This document shows positions 44,224 through 53,298 of a stretch of DNA of 64,000 nt, piece by piece. The translations under genes were made by a program, and so were the position numbers. The stretch spans positions 4,526,001 to 4,590,000 of the forward strand of contig CBDCXQ010000001.1 of assembly GCA_965223835.1 (NCBI GenBank), in the 5' to 3' direction. The notes beneath the pieces were generated by a model that was not told where the DNA came from, did not search any database, and saw only the letters and a list, made by a program, of their open reading frames with translations. The DNA is from CAVYXZ01 sp965223835 (GTDB taxonomy: Bacteria; Chloroflexota; Anaerolineae; Aggregatilineales; Phototrophicaceae). How positions within the stretch are numbered: the first letter of the stretch is position 1; the number at the start of each line of letters is the position of its first letter.

Positions 44224-45002
44224 CGTTTTTGGAGTTCGTCTAAAACACCGGGAACCGTACTCGCCAGTAAATCAGCAATCAATTGCACTTGCGCCGGGTC
44301 CGGTTCGCCGGACCATTCGTCCATGAAGAACTTCTTGAACTCAATTGACAGCGCACAACCCGTTTCCGGAAATTGCTCGTGAATCCAGCGCCCGAACTGA
44401 CCGCCTTTGAACTTGACGTTTTCACGCGTATCGAGGCTGCGACCGGCAAAATCAAAGGCCCGTGCGTCCGTGATAAAACGGTCAATGATGTGGCCCCAAC
44501 GATCGCGGTTCAGCGTCCCCGTGCCGACATTGATTTCCGGGTTAAGTTCCGGGTCAGCTATCGGTCCACCCGGTCCCTCGCGCCGGTGATTATACGTGTG
44601 GAGATCATAAACGACAAAGCGCCCATACGTCGCCGCAATTGCTGACAAAACACGGTGCACCTCGGCATAAAACGCATCATAATTCGCCAGCGATGCATCG
44701 GCAATCGCGTCGGGTAATTCACCCTGCCAGACCTGCAAGCCCCAGGCATCTTCGGGCTGGCGATAAACGGCCTTTTCGCTGGGGCGGTTAAGATCAACTT
44801 CAAAACGCGACCGCAGGCCGGTTATCTGGGTGGGCGCAACGCTGGTCCAGCGAGCGGTGAATGGGTCTTCTTCGCGCAGCCGCCCCGCTTCATCCAGCTT
44901 CATATGGGCCAATACATCCGGGCGCACGGCATGACCGTCGTGAATGGCGGTTGCCACCAGCGGCCCGTCGCCCTCAATTATTTTCCAGATGATCTCAGGC
45001 AT
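44220..45002 (-). CDS. N-formylglutamate amidohydrolase family protein
   Basis: A 260-aa zinc hydrolase. The N-terminal metal motif AIHDGHAVRPDVL, the EEDPFT segment (about 40), the EVDLNRP motif (about 67) and VVYDLHTYNHRREGPGG (about 123-140) match the FGase family. The classical reaction is N-formyl-L-glutamate to formate and glutamate, in histidine degradation. No hut gene is nearby, so a different N-acyl amino acid is possible. It is the first gene of the cluster with the DUF1704, ATP-grasp and ABM genes and is divergent from the GT9-GT26 gene. Confidence 0.8.
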   Translation of the reverse strand: MPEIIWKIIEGDGPLVATAIHDGHAVRPDVLAHMKLDEAGRLREEDPFTARWTSVAPTQITGLRSRFEVDLNRPSEKAVYRQPEDAWGLQVWQGELPDAIADASLANYDAFYAEVHRVLSAIAATYGRFVVYDLHTYNHRREGPGGPIADPELNPEINVGTGTLNRDRWGHIIDRFITDARAFDFAGRSLDTRENVKFKGGQFGRWIHEQFPETGCALSIEFKKFFMDEWSGEPDPAQVQLIADLLASTVPGVLDELQKR

Positions 45003-45087
45003 TCATATATCCCTATAAGCAGACTGTCAGCCGACCTGTAATTATGCTACATTTGGCAGGGTTTTACGAATTTTCGCGGGATTATTG

Positions 45088-47004
45088 ATGCGCATTTTGC
45101 TGGTTCAACTGGCGGATATTGGTGATCTGGTGCTGACTACGCCGGCCTTGAGTGCGCTGCGCGAAGCGTTGCCCGCTGCCCACCTGACGCTGCTCACAAC
45201 CCGCCCCGCCGCCCCGATAGTTGACGGAGCCGACCTGGTTGATGAGATCGTCACGCTGGACCAATCCGCGCTGAACCGGGCGACGGCGTTTTTTAGTCCC
45301 ATAAATCTATGGCGAGTTTTCGCGCTCGGTCATTATGATACCGTCGTTTACTTCCACCACTTCACGATCAAACTCGGCACGCTGAAATATGCACTCATCG
45401 GACTGGCAACACAAGCGCAGCGACGTATCGGCCTCGACAATGGCAATGGCTGGTTTTTGACGGAGCGCCTCCCGGATGAAGGTTTTGGTGCAAAGCATCA
45501 GGCGCAATACTGGCTGGATTTAGTCGGTTTGCTCGGCGCGGATTCGAGACCGAGACCAGCGTTAGTTGAACGGGTTCCGTACCCATATCTATATGGAAAT
45601 AAATCGCAGGGATTCGGACCAATTTTCAAATTAACACCGAAAGCCCTTGAACTAATTGCAGCAATTCGGAAATTTTATGGTCAATCTGGATGGCACATTG
45701 TCCTCCACGCTGGCAGTGGCGCATACAGCCATGCCCGCCGCTGGGAACCAGAAAAATTCGCACAGGTAGCGGATCATTTAGTGAGGGATTATAATGCGAA
45801 CGTTGTGCTGGTTGGCGGTCGCGGTGATGACTCCAGCGATGTAAAACAGGAGATGACAGCCGACGTACTGGATTTGACCGGTGTAACATCCCTACCAAAC
45901 CTCGCCGATGTCATTGCCAAAGCTGATCTTTTCATCGGTGCGGAAAGTGGCGTGATGCATATCGCGGCGGCAGTCGGCACACCCGTTCTGGCAATATTTG
46001 GTCCGGGTAACCCTGATGCGTGGGGACCCTGGAATCCCGATGGCAGCTTAACGGTGCTGCGCAGCGCCCCGGAATGCAGCCCCTGTAGTTATGTCGGGCA
46101 TGGCGTGGGCCTGCGCGATGGGTGCCCGGCCCGCACCTGCATGCGCATGGTGACGGTTGCGCAGGTCGTTGACGCCGCCAGACGGATATTAGACGGTGAA
46201 GCTGTAGGGGAGAGGCTTGCCTTGCCCGTCCACGAACCAGCGTTCACCAAGCGCATCAACATTCTCGGCCTACCGGTTGACGCCATCACCTACGCGGAAT
46301 GGTTGGATTTAATCGAAATATGGATAGGGACGGATCTGAGACCTCCCTCTACAGAGAATCACATTCAGACCCATCACGTCTGCACCATCAACCCGGAATT
46401 CATTATGATCGCCCGGCAGGACCCCAATTTCTGGAACATCCTCAACCGCGCCGATCTGTGCGTGCCCGATGGCGTTGGATTGCTATGGGCGGCCAAACGA
46501 CAGGGAACTCCGCTACCCCAGCGCGTCACCGGCTCCGATGGCGTGCCGATTATCGTGGAACGGGCAGCACAAAAAGGCTGGAAGTTGTTCTTCCTGGGGG
46601 CGGCTCCCGGTGTTGCGGATAAAGCTGCCGACATTCTCCGCGACCTGCATCCCGGTTTACAGATCGTCGGCACGCACAGCGGCAGTCCCGCAGCGGAAGC
46701 AGAAGATGAATTGGTCGAACTGGTGAATAACAGCGGCGCGGACATTCTGTTCGTGGCCTATGGCGCACCCCAGCAGGATAAGTGGATTGCCCGCAATTTG
46801 CCGCGCTTGCAGGTCAAGATGGCGATGGGCGTGGGCGGCGCATTTGACTTCATCGCGGGCGTGCTGCCCCGTGCGCCACAGTGGATGCAGCGGTTGGGCC
46901 TCGAATGGTTGTTTCGCCTTTATTTGCAACCCTGGCGCATTCGGCGGATGCTACGCCTGCCCCGTTTTATGTTGGCGGTCCTTCGGGATCGCCGCCAGAA
47001 CTGA
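45088..47004 (+). CDS. GT9 heptosyltransferase-like / GT26 (WecG/TagA) fusion
   Basis: A 638-aa fusion. Residues 1-375 are a GT9 heptosyltransferase-type GT-B protein (MRILLVQLADIGDLVLTTPAL, HAGSGAYSHARRWEP, FIGAESGVMHIAAAVGTPVLAIFG). Residues 390-638 are a WecG/TagA/CpsF GT26 domain (NILGLPVDAITYAEW, INPEFIMIARQDP, DGVGLLWAAKRQG, FFLGAAPGVADKAADIL, GAPQQDKWI). The two enzymes are normally separate genes acting in surface glycan synthesis, so fusion suggests consecutive steps. Gene starts at ATG after a TTG; no stop or gap lies between the domains. It is divergent from the FGase operon. Confidence 0.85.
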   Translation: MRILLVQLADIGDLVLTTPALSALREALPAAHLTLLTTRPAAPIVDGADLVDEIVTLDQSALNRATAFFSPINLWRVFALGHYDTVVYFHHFTIKLGTLKYALIGLATQAQRRIGLDNGNGWFLTERLPDEGFGAKHQAQYWLDLVGLLGADSRPRPALVERVPYPYLYGNKSQGFGPIFKLTPKALELIAAIRKFYGQSGWHIVLHAGSGAYSHARRWEPEKFAQVADHLVRDYNANVVLVGGRGDDSSDVKQEMTADVLDLTGVTSLPNLADVIAKADLFIGAESGVMHIAAAVGTPVLAIFGPGNPDAWGPWNPDGSLTVLRSAPECSPCSYVGHGVGLRDGCPARTCMRMVTVAQVVDAARRILDGEAVGERLALPVHEPAFTKRINILGLPVDAITYAEWLDLIEIWIGTDLRPPSTENHIQTHHVCTINPEFIMIARQDPNFWNILNRADLCVPDGVGLLWAAKRQGTPLPQRVTGSDGVPIIVERAAQKGWKLFFLGAAPGVADKAADILRDLHPGLQIVGTHSGSPAAEAEDELVELVNNSGADILFVAYGAPQQDKWIARNLPRLQVKMAMGVGGAFDFIAGVLPRAPQWMQRLGLEWLFRLYLQPWRIRRMLRLPRFMLAVLRDRRQN

Positions 47005-47063
47005 ATGACAACCAAATTGTGGTAGACTTTATTCAGAACAGATGTTTATAGGGAGCACCAAAA

Positions 47064-47540
47064 ATGATTACAACCGCTGAAATGTTGACGATGCTGAAAC
47101 GCAATTTATGGGTCATTGATAAACAGGCGGACGGCTTGACACATGACGATAGCATGCTGCAACTACCGTTCCAGGGCAACTGCTTCAACTGGGTGGTCGG
47201 CCACATGCTGGTGCATCGGGACAAAATGCTGAAGATGCTGGACCATGAACCGCTATGGGCTGCCAACAGCAGCGCCCTTTACGATTTCGGTTCCGAACCG
47301 CTCACGGATAGCACACTGGCCGTGCCATTCGACAAGATCCTGATCGACCTGCGCACCAGTCAAGACCGGTTGGCAGCCGCTTTCGACACGACTAACGATG
47401 CCATGCTCAACACAATTACTGACGGGCATGAAAGCAGCATCCGCGAACGCCTGACATTTCTGGTCTGGCATGATGCCTACCACGCGGGTCAGGCTGAGTA
47501 TTTGCGGCAACTCGCTGGAGTCAATGACAAGGTAATTTAG
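47064..47540 (+). CDS. DinB-family protein
   Basis: A 158-aa four-helix bundle of the DinB/YfiT-like superfamily. The metal-binding His set is seen in CFNWVVGHMLVHRDKM and in WHDAYHAGQAEYLRQL near the C terminus. Members are metal-dependent hydrolases or thiol transferases; a role in detoxification is common but the substrate is unknown. AGGGAGCACC forms the RBS. The heptose-kinase-like gene follows after four bases. Confidence 0.8.
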   Translation: MITTAEMLTMLKRNLWVIDKQADGLTHDDSMLQLPFQGNCFNWVVGHMLVHRDKMLKMLDHEPLWAANSSALYDFGSEPLTDSTLAVPFDKILIDLRTSQDRLAAAFDTTNDAMLNTITDGHESSIRERLTFLVWHDAYHAGQAEYLRQLAGVNDKVI

Positions 47541-47544
47541 CCCG

Positions 47545-48546
47545 GTGATTGATACCCTCAAAAGTTGGATTCCGAAACTCGCCGGTCAGCGGATTGTGGT
47601 CGTTGGTGATGTGATTCTTGATGAATACGTCACAGGCCGGGCGACACGTATGAGCCGCGAAGCACCGGTGCCGGTGTTGGAGTTCGAATCGCGCCAGTTG
47701 ATTCCTGGCGGGGCGGCGAATCCCGCAGCGAACATTGTCCGGCTGGGCAGCACCGCGCTGCAAGTCGGCATCACCGGCAATGACCCGGCGGCCACGCAAC
47801 TCCGCCAATTGCTGCAAGCGCAGGGCATCGACAGCAATGCGCTGGTAAAAGATCCGCAGCGACCCACTACCGTCAAGCTGCGCATCATGGCGCAAATGGG
47901 CTTGCGGTTTCCGCAGCAGGTCGCCCGGATGGACACCCTCTCCCGCGAATCGATTGCCAGCGGCGTTGAACAGCAGGTGCGGGAACAACTACAAAAGCAT
48001 GTAGGCATGACGGATGCCGTGTTGGTATCAGATTATCACGGCGGGTTATTGACCAGGTCGCTGGTATCTGGATTGCGTGATCTCGCTCAGGCACACGGCA
48101 CCTTGCTCACCGCCGATACACAGGGCGACCTCGACAAATATGCCGGGTTCGGCGTAGTCAAATGTAACGCCGCCGATGCCCGCGATTATCTACGACGGGA
48201 CATTCACGGCGATGCGGCGTTTGGTACGGCGGCACATGAATTGTGTGATCGGCTCCAACTCAGCGGCGCAATGGTCATTACGCGCGGTCCCGAAGGTGCG
48301 ACCATAGCCACTGCTGAGGGTACACTGCATCATTGTCCAGCCCCGGCGGTATCCGATGTCTATGATGTGGTGGGGGCAGGCGATACGGCGATCGCAGTAT
48401 TGACATTAGCGCTGGCAGCGGGTGCGCCCTACCCTGAAGCCATGTTACTCGCCAATTATGCCAGCGGCCTGGTGGTGCGTCGCGTGGGGAATTATGCGCC
48501 GACACCGGCTGAGTTGGCCTGGGCGTTGGCAAACTGGCCGTTGTAA
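47545..48546 (+). CDS. PfkB sugar kinase, HldE/RfaE-1 type
   Basis: A 333-aa kinase resembling the first domain of HldE (D-glycero-beta-D-manno-heptose 7-phosphate kinase). It has VVGDVILDEYVTGRATRMSREAP near the N terminus, GGAANPAANIVRLG (PfkB site 1) and VVGAGDTAIAVLTLAL (site 2, catalytic Asp). No adenylyltransferase domain is attached. It starts with GTG four bases after the DinB stop. Together with the GT9 domain it suggests ADP-heptose-like sugars in a non-LPS surface glycan. Confidence 0.8.
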   Translation: MIDTLKSWIPKLAGQRIVVVGDVILDEYVTGRATRMSREAPVPVLEFESRQLIPGGAANPAANIVRLGSTALQVGITGNDPAATQLRQLLQAQGIDSNALVKDPQRPTTVKLRIMAQMGLRFPQQVARMDTLSRESIASGVEQQVREQLQKHVGMTDAVLVSDYHGGLLTRSLVSGLRDLAQAHGTLLTADTQGDLDKYAGFGVVKCNAADARDYLRRDIHGDAAFGTAAHELCDRLQLSGAMVITRGPEGATIATAEGTLHHCPAPAVSDVYDVVGAGDTAIAVLTLALAAGAPYPEAMLLANYASGLVVRRVGNYAPTPAELAWALANWPL

Positions 48547-48556
48547 AGCCATTGTC

Positions 48557-48859
48557 ATGAAAAATCTCTTCGTCTATGGCACACTACAACTCCCGGAAAT
48601 ACAACTGCTGGTGCTGGGCCGGGCGCTACCGGGCACGCCGGATGTACTGGATGACTATGAAAAAACTACCATCACGCTAGAGTCCAATACCTATCCGATT
48701 ATTCGGCCAAAAGCCGGGACGAGTATAACCGGACAGGTATTGACCGTTACTGCCGATGATCTGCCCAAACTCGACCTCTACGAAACGGCGGCGTACCAGC
48801 GGGTACGGGTTACCCTGCGCTCTGGGCTTACAGCCTGGGTTTATTGTGCGCCGACATAA
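48557..48859 (+). CDS. Gamma-glutamylcyclotransferase-fold (GGCT/AIG2-like) protein
   Basis: A 100-aa protein with the YGTL substrate loop near the start (FVYGTLQLPEIQ) and a catalytic Glu in LDLYETAAYQRV. This is the GGCT fold, acting on gamma-glutamyl amines to give 5-oxoproline. The start is fixed by the MKNLFVYGTL beginning; a longer frame overlaps the kinase. A terminator follows after the stop. Confidence 0.8.
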   Translation: MKNLFVYGTLQLPEIQLLVLGRALPGTPDVLDDYEKTTITLESNTYPIIRPKAGTSITGQVLTVTADDLPKLDLYETAAYQRVRVTLRSGLTAWVYCAPT

Positions 48860-48870
48860 TAGAATAAAAA

Positions 48871-48892
48871 AAACCGCCTGCCAGGACGGTTT
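48871..48892. terminator. Intrinsic terminator between convergent genes
   Basis: AAACCG-CCT ... AGG-A-CGGTTT forms a stem with one bulge and a 3-base loop. It is flanked by an A run on the left and T bases on the right, so it serves both the GGCT gene (plus) and the HEAT gene (minus). Confidence 0.6.
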
Positions 48893-48931
48893 GCAATAAG
48901 TGCGTAAAATAATTTTTCGGCGACGGCGATT

Positions 48932-49972
48932 TCAGTTAACAATCATCAGATTGCATTGCCGCGGTGGCGGGATAATTGCCTTTCGTTTGTTCGACCAGGC
49001 CGTTAACCGGTTGAGTCTGTCAGGCATCTTCACCGGGATGGTATCCGCCACGATACCGCGTTGAAACAGGAGACGATGCGCCCGCATCCGCACCTGAGGG
49101 TTGCCGTAACTACACGCAATAATCAACGCTTCAACGGCATCATCATGCTTGATGTGGCTGAGGGCATCCACCGCCGCTGTCGGCACCCAATCATGCGCTT
49201 CGCCCATCATGGCGACCAGCGGATTAATGGCTCGGACATCGCCAATCCAACCGAGAGCCAGGGCGGCTTGCATCCGCACTTCATCAACCGGGTCGTGCAA
49301 TGCATTAATCAGATGTGTTACGGCCCGTCGGTCCGCCAACCAACCGAGGGCGAAGGCGGCCCGCGTGCGCACCTGCGCATCGGTGTCTTTTAACGCATCA
49401 ATCAGGGCATGGGTCGCCGCCGAGTTCTTGATCCAGGCCAACGCATTCACCGCCCCCACACGTGCCAGCGGCGCACCATAATGCAGGGCAAAGATGAGGG
49501 GCATAATCGCATCAACGCCGATCTTTTCCAGGGCGACGGCAGCATCCCAGCGCACCCGGTCATCTTGATCGTCAAAGGCATCAATCAAGGGATTAATGGC
49601 GCGTTTACCCCCCATTTCCCCCAACACCCAGGCCGCATAACGCCGCACTTTGGCGTCATCATCATAAGCCAGCGCCGCGATCAAAGCAGAAACCGCCCGC
49701 GTATCACCGATCATTTGCAACGGCCAGATGGCCCGCCGCCGCAATAATACGTTGTCAGCACCTAGCGCCTGAATGAGCGCGGGCACGGCGGCCTCCCCCT
49801 GTTCAATCAGTGCCATTGCCGCCAGTAACGCCTGATTTTCAGCTTCAGAACCAAGCGCCACAATCATATCTGCCTGCGTATCGCCGACCTCAGTCGAACC
49901 CAATGCTCGCCACTGAGGCGAAAATTCATAATTGCGTTTGGCATTAAAAGTATCGAAACAATCCTTTTCCAT
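48932..49972 (-). CDS. HEAT-repeat protein
   Basis: A 346-aa protein with seven or more HEAT repeats of about 31 residues (ALGADNVLLRRRAIWPLQMIGD, DPVDEVRMQAALALGWIGD). No catalytic part. It is a scaffold; a link to the first HEAT protein at 26.5 kb is not shown by sequence alone. GGAGG five bases before the ATG favours this start over a GTG two codons upstream. Confidence 0.8.
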   Translation of the reverse strand: MEKDCFDTFNAKRNYEFSPQWRALGSTEVGDTQADMIVALGSEAENQALLAAMALIEQGEAAVPALIQALGADNVLLRRRAIWPLQMIGDTRAVSALIAALAYDDDAKVRRYAAWVLGEMGGKRAINPLIDAFDDQDDRVRWDAAVALEKIGVDAIMPLIFALHYGAPLARVGAVNALAWIKNSAATHALIDALKDTDAQVRTRAAFALGWLADRRAVTHLINALHDPVDEVRMQAALALGWIGDVRAINPLVAMMGEAHDWVPTAAVDALSHIKHDDAVEALIIACSYGNPQVRMRAHRLLFQRGIVADTIPVKMPDRLNRLTAWSNKRKAIIPPPRQCNLMIVN

Positions 49973-50119
49973 GAACACCTCCCCACATCATCATTCTATA
50001 GGTAGAATGTCGCAGAGGGTCACTTTTTATACTATTTTTTATTATTAGGACCAATTTCCTTGCTGAAACGATAAGCAGATTGGTAAGTGCTATCGCTAGG
50101 ATCTGTGGCAATCTTTCTC

Positions 50120-51067
50120 TTATTGATTCGCAAAGGTATAAGCGATGTAAACCACATAGGCGACAATAAACAGGGCCGATTCGCGCCGTGACAGGACGCT
50201 GCGGGTCCAGGCAAACGGCAACACCAGAAACGAGAAGGCCACCATCACCGGCATATCGACCCGAATCGAGTTGGTAGGAACGGCAATTGGCTGGAAAATC
50301 GCCACCAATCCCATAATCGCCAGCAGATTGGTAACGTTCGAACCCACCACATTGCCAATGGTCAGGTCATTCTCTTTGCGCATCGCCGCGATCATACTCG
50401 CAGCCAGTTCTGGTAACGAGGTCCCAACCGCAATCAGCGAAATCCCAATCACGAGTTCACTGACACCCAGACTACGGGCTACGCTGGAGGCTCCCGTTAC
50501 CGTCAATTGCGCACCGATCACCAGGACCACGATACCAATTAGCACCCGGCCAATTTGTCGCCTCCGACTGCGTGCCACCGGTTCAGCCGCAGGCGAAATC
50601 AACGGCTCTTCTGCTTTGCCCTGCACTGTGGCCCGAATCATAATCAAATTAAAAGCGACAAAAGCGCCAAACAACAGCAAACCATCAACGCGCGTCACCG
50701 TGCCATCGGCGGCGACCAGGAATGTCAGAATAGCGGCTGCGATCATCAAGGGCAGCTCCCGGCGCACCAGGCTCGACTGCACGCTAAGTGGTGTCAGCAA
50801 GCCGGAAACTCCCAGAATTAAGCCGATGTTCGCGATATTGGATCCGACCACATTACCGACAGCCAGATCGGTAGAGCCATTAATGGCGGCGGAAATGTTC
50901 ACCAGCAATTCGGGAGCCGATGTGCCATAAGCCACAATCGTCAGGCCGATGATCAGCGTCGAGATGCCAAAAGAACGCGCCAGCGATGACGCACCGCTGA
51001 CGAGTAAGTTGCCGCCGATGACAAGTCCGGCCAGGCCAACGACCAGTTGTACCAGGTTGATAAGCAT
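50120..51067 (-). CDS. Calcium/sodium antiporter (CaCA family)
   Basis: A 315-aa membrane protein with ten helices and two inverted alpha repeats. The signatures are VAYGTSAPELLVNISAAING and AVGTSLPELAASMIAAMRKE, with GNVVGSNIANI and GNVVGSNVTNL after them. These G(T)S-PE segments bind Ca2+ and Na+. It exports Ca2+ in exchange for Na+ (YrbG-type). It stands alone between the HEAT and MFS genes. Confidence 0.9.
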   Translation of the reverse strand: MLINLVQLVVGLAGLVIGGNLLVSGASSLARSFGISTLIIGLTIVAYGTSAPELLVNISAAINGSTDLAVGNVVGSNIANIGLILGVSGLLTPLSVQSSLVRRELPLMIAAAILTFLVAADGTVTRVDGLLLFGAFVAFNLIMIRATVQGKAEEPLISPAAEPVARSRRRQIGRVLIGIVVLVIGAQLTVTGASSVARSLGVSELVIGISLIAVGTSLPELAASMIAAMRKENDLTIGNVVGSNVTNLLAIMGLVAIFQPIAVPTNSIRVDMPVMVAFSFLVLPFAWTRSVLSRRESALFIVAYVVYIAYTFANQ

Positions 51068-51170
51068 TGATAATTCCCCGAATGCGTGTGAATAAGCCTT
51101 AATGAAGTCATTAGTCGTTAGTCAGCAGTTCTTATGGAGAAGTGAATCCAAATGCATATGATCTGATAGT

Positions 51171-51217
51171 AGACAGCGGGCTTCAGCCCGTTGCAATGGG
51201 CTAAAGCCACATTGTCT
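51171..51217. repeat. REP-like palindromic element in the spacer
   Basis: A stem AGACA/TGTCT encloses GGGCTTCAGCCCG and GGGCTAAAGCC, forming two nested hairpins separated by TTGCAAT. It lies in a 295-base gap between the antiporter and MFS genes. The GGGCTNAAGCC core is typical of dispersed repeats in many bacteria. The rest of that gap holds no gene; a 73-codon frame across it is explained by the repeat. Confidence 0.5.
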
Positions 51218-51362
51218 ATCCGCTGAATTCGTTTTCGTTTCTCCAGATAGTGTTTTGTCATAAACGCAACACAATCAACGACCCGCCGAAAGTCCAAACC
51301 CTGGCCGGCCTGAGTCTCCAATTTGCTTGAGTCTAACAACTACTAGCTTAGTATACGGGCAA

Positions 51363-52538
51363 TCACGGCGCGGCAACATAAACCCGGCGCGGCAGCAGAA
51401 TCAGCAGCGCCAGTGGTCCCAGCCACAACAGCCACATCGCCACATCGAGGCCAAAGGCGGTTGCCAGCGCCCCAACCACCAGCGGCACAATGCCATTTAC
51501 GGCCCCAAAGATGTTGTTAATCGTCAACGCCAGTCCACTACGCCCCGGTAACGCGCTGTACAGATTGGCCTGCAAAACAGAATACCAGCCGGCATTGAAT
51601 AAGCCCAGAACACCCAGCAACACCAGCTTCGGCAGTAAGCCGGGTACGAGCAAAAATGCCGGATACACAATCAACACGACCGCCGCGCTGACTCGCAAAT
51701 AGACCAACCCGCGCACGCGCTCAACCAGCGGAATGATTAGAAAATCACCCACTAAGCCCACGCCGGTCCAGACCGTGACACCGATGGCGGCTTCCGTCGC
51801 GCTAACCCCGACGACATCCACCAGGTATAATGCCAGAAAGGTGAACAACTGATCCAGCATCAAATCAGAGAATGCTAATAACACCAACCAGCGCAGCACC
51901 GGCCATTGGCGCATGGTGCTGAAGGCTTCGCGCAGGCCAGCAATCATGTTGAGGGATTCCGGACTGGTCGGCTGCGGATCCCGTGACCGCACCGTCCACA
52001 GGGTTGCCAGCAGTGTGAATAGCGCATTCACCAGCAAGAACCCGCGCCAGCCCGGTCCAACTTCAGCAAAAGCTGCCAGCGCCAGCGGTCCGGCGACCAC
52101 ACCCAACGACCCGGCAAAGGTCCAGCGAGCCATATTTTGCTCATGACGCTTGGGTTCTGCATCCATCAGGGTAATCTGTGCCATGCCGATTAACGCCCCC
52201 GACGCTGGGAAGAATAGCGACATGCCCAGCAGCAGCACACCGAAATTTGTACTCAGCGCCATGATGACCAGTGCCGCGGCAAAGGCCAGGCCGCCCACCA
52301 GCAGTACGCGCTGTCGATAGCCCGCTTCGGCCAGGATGCCAAAAAATGGTTCAATGAACAGGCTGACCAGGGTTGGAATGGTGAACAGCAGGCCGATTTG
52401 CGTGTATTGCAGGAGCAGGTCCTGCCGAATGAGCGGCATACCAGCCTGAAAACCGCCACCAACAAATTCATCCAGAAATTCCAGAGTCAGGATCGCCAGC
52501 AGCATGATGCTGCCGCCACGCACAAAACGTCGGAACAT
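51363..52538 (-). CDS. MFS transporter
   Basis: A 391-aa protein with twelve helices, no catalytic motif. The loop 2-3 region is IPTLVSLFIEPFFGILAEAGYRQRVL, which carries the partly kept MFS A-motif, and an internal repeat is present. It probably exports or imports a small molecule; the substrate cannot be stated. It is preceded by about 200 bases with no recognised gene. Confidence 0.85.
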   Translation of the reverse strand: MFRRFVRGGSIMLLAILTLEFLDEFVGGGFQAGMPLIRQDLLLQYTQIGLLFTIPTLVSLFIEPFFGILAEAGYRQRVLLVGGLAFAAALVIMALSTNFGVLLLGMSLFFPASGALIGMAQITLMDAEPKRHEQNMARWTFAGSLGVVAGPLALAAFAEVGPGWRGFLLVNALFTLLATLWTVRSRDPQPTSPESLNMIAGLREAFSTMRQWPVLRWLVLLAFSDLMLDQLFTFLALYLVDVVGVSATEAAIGVTVWTGVGLVGDFLIIPLVERVRGLVYLRVSAAVVLIVYPAFLLVPGLLPKLVLLGVLGLFNAGWYSVLQANLYSALPGRSGLALTINNIFGAVNGIVPLVVGALATAFGLDVAMWLLWLGPLALLILLPRRVYVAAP

Positions 52539-52747
52539 GAGATTAGCCCTTTCAGTTGGATAATATGGGGAATCAAAACAAGCCGAACATCGCGGGGATG
52601 TACGGCTAAATCACATGCAAGGGGTTCTAATTAACAGCTACCGCGGCAGTGCCACATGATGGTAAACTCGCTGAAAAATGTGATTTCTCCGCATTGTAGC
52701 GCTTATGCAGTGGTTTGTCAGCCCGAAATTGGGTGAGAATTAAACAA

Positions 52748-53140
52748 TCAGCGGGTAAAACTTACGAGGAAACCGCTGATGAACACGCCCAGCCAATTTG
52801 CCAGCAGGTCGGAAAGGCTGGCATAGCGACCAGCGACAAACCACTGAAATAACTCAGTCGTGGTCCCTAATAGCAGCGCGGCGGCCATTGCCAGCACCAA
52901 TGACCAGCGGGCGTTAAACCACTGACGCAGTGCCAACCACAGCAACCCGGTCAACAGCGCGAATAATCCCAGATGACCGACGACCCCCGTGAGTTCAGTG
53001 CCGCCAAACCAGCTTGATAGCACACTCACCGGTGGCACATAGCCCGGCAGCGTCGTCAACAGCAAGACCATTACGCCCCACACCAACAGGGTCGCCCAGC
53101 GTAAACCGAAGAACGATTTGATGGGATTTTGTTTCGTCAT
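52748..53140 (-). CDS. VanZ-family membrane protein
   Basis: A 130-aa protein with four hydrophobic helices (LLVWGVMVLLLTTLPGY, LGLFALLTGLLWLALRQW, LVLAMAAALLLGTTTELFQWF, LLANWLGVFISGFLVSF). The pattern of a conserved Glu in TTTELFQW and Asn/Trp pairs is VanZ-like. VanZ homologues affect glycopeptide tolerance or membrane lipids; the role is not known here. The start is set at the MTKQNP ATG. Confidence 0.75.
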   Translation of the reverse strand: MTKQNPIKSFFGLRWATLLVWGVMVLLLTTLPGYVPPVSVLSSWFGGTELTGVVGHLGLFALLTGLLWLALRQWFNARWSLVLAMAAALLLGTTTELFQWFVAGRYASLSDLLANWLGVFISGFLVSFTR

Positions 53141-53227
53141 GGTCCACAATATAAACGGATTGTCCCCACACTACGTGACGCGCGACCACCGCTAACCCTA
53201 CGTCCATTTGAGACATCAGTAACAATT

Positions 53228-53258
53228 TTGGCATTTCACCCCCCAAAACCGATATACT
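53228..53258 (+). promoter_or_regulatory. Candidate sigma-70 promoter of GNAT gene
   Basis: TTGGCA and TATACT are separated by 19 bases, longer than ideal. The expected start of transcription is about 32 bases upstream of the ATG, and a GAGGAG site lies nine bases before it. Confidence 0.35.
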
Positions 53259-53298
53259 AGGAGGTTGGGTACTGCGCATCAGTTGAGGAGCGCTCTGT

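Noticed and set aside
51118..51339. 73-aa minus frame in the antiporter-MFS spacer
   Set aside because: It reads through the palindromic repeat and has no recognised domain; treated as repeat-derived.
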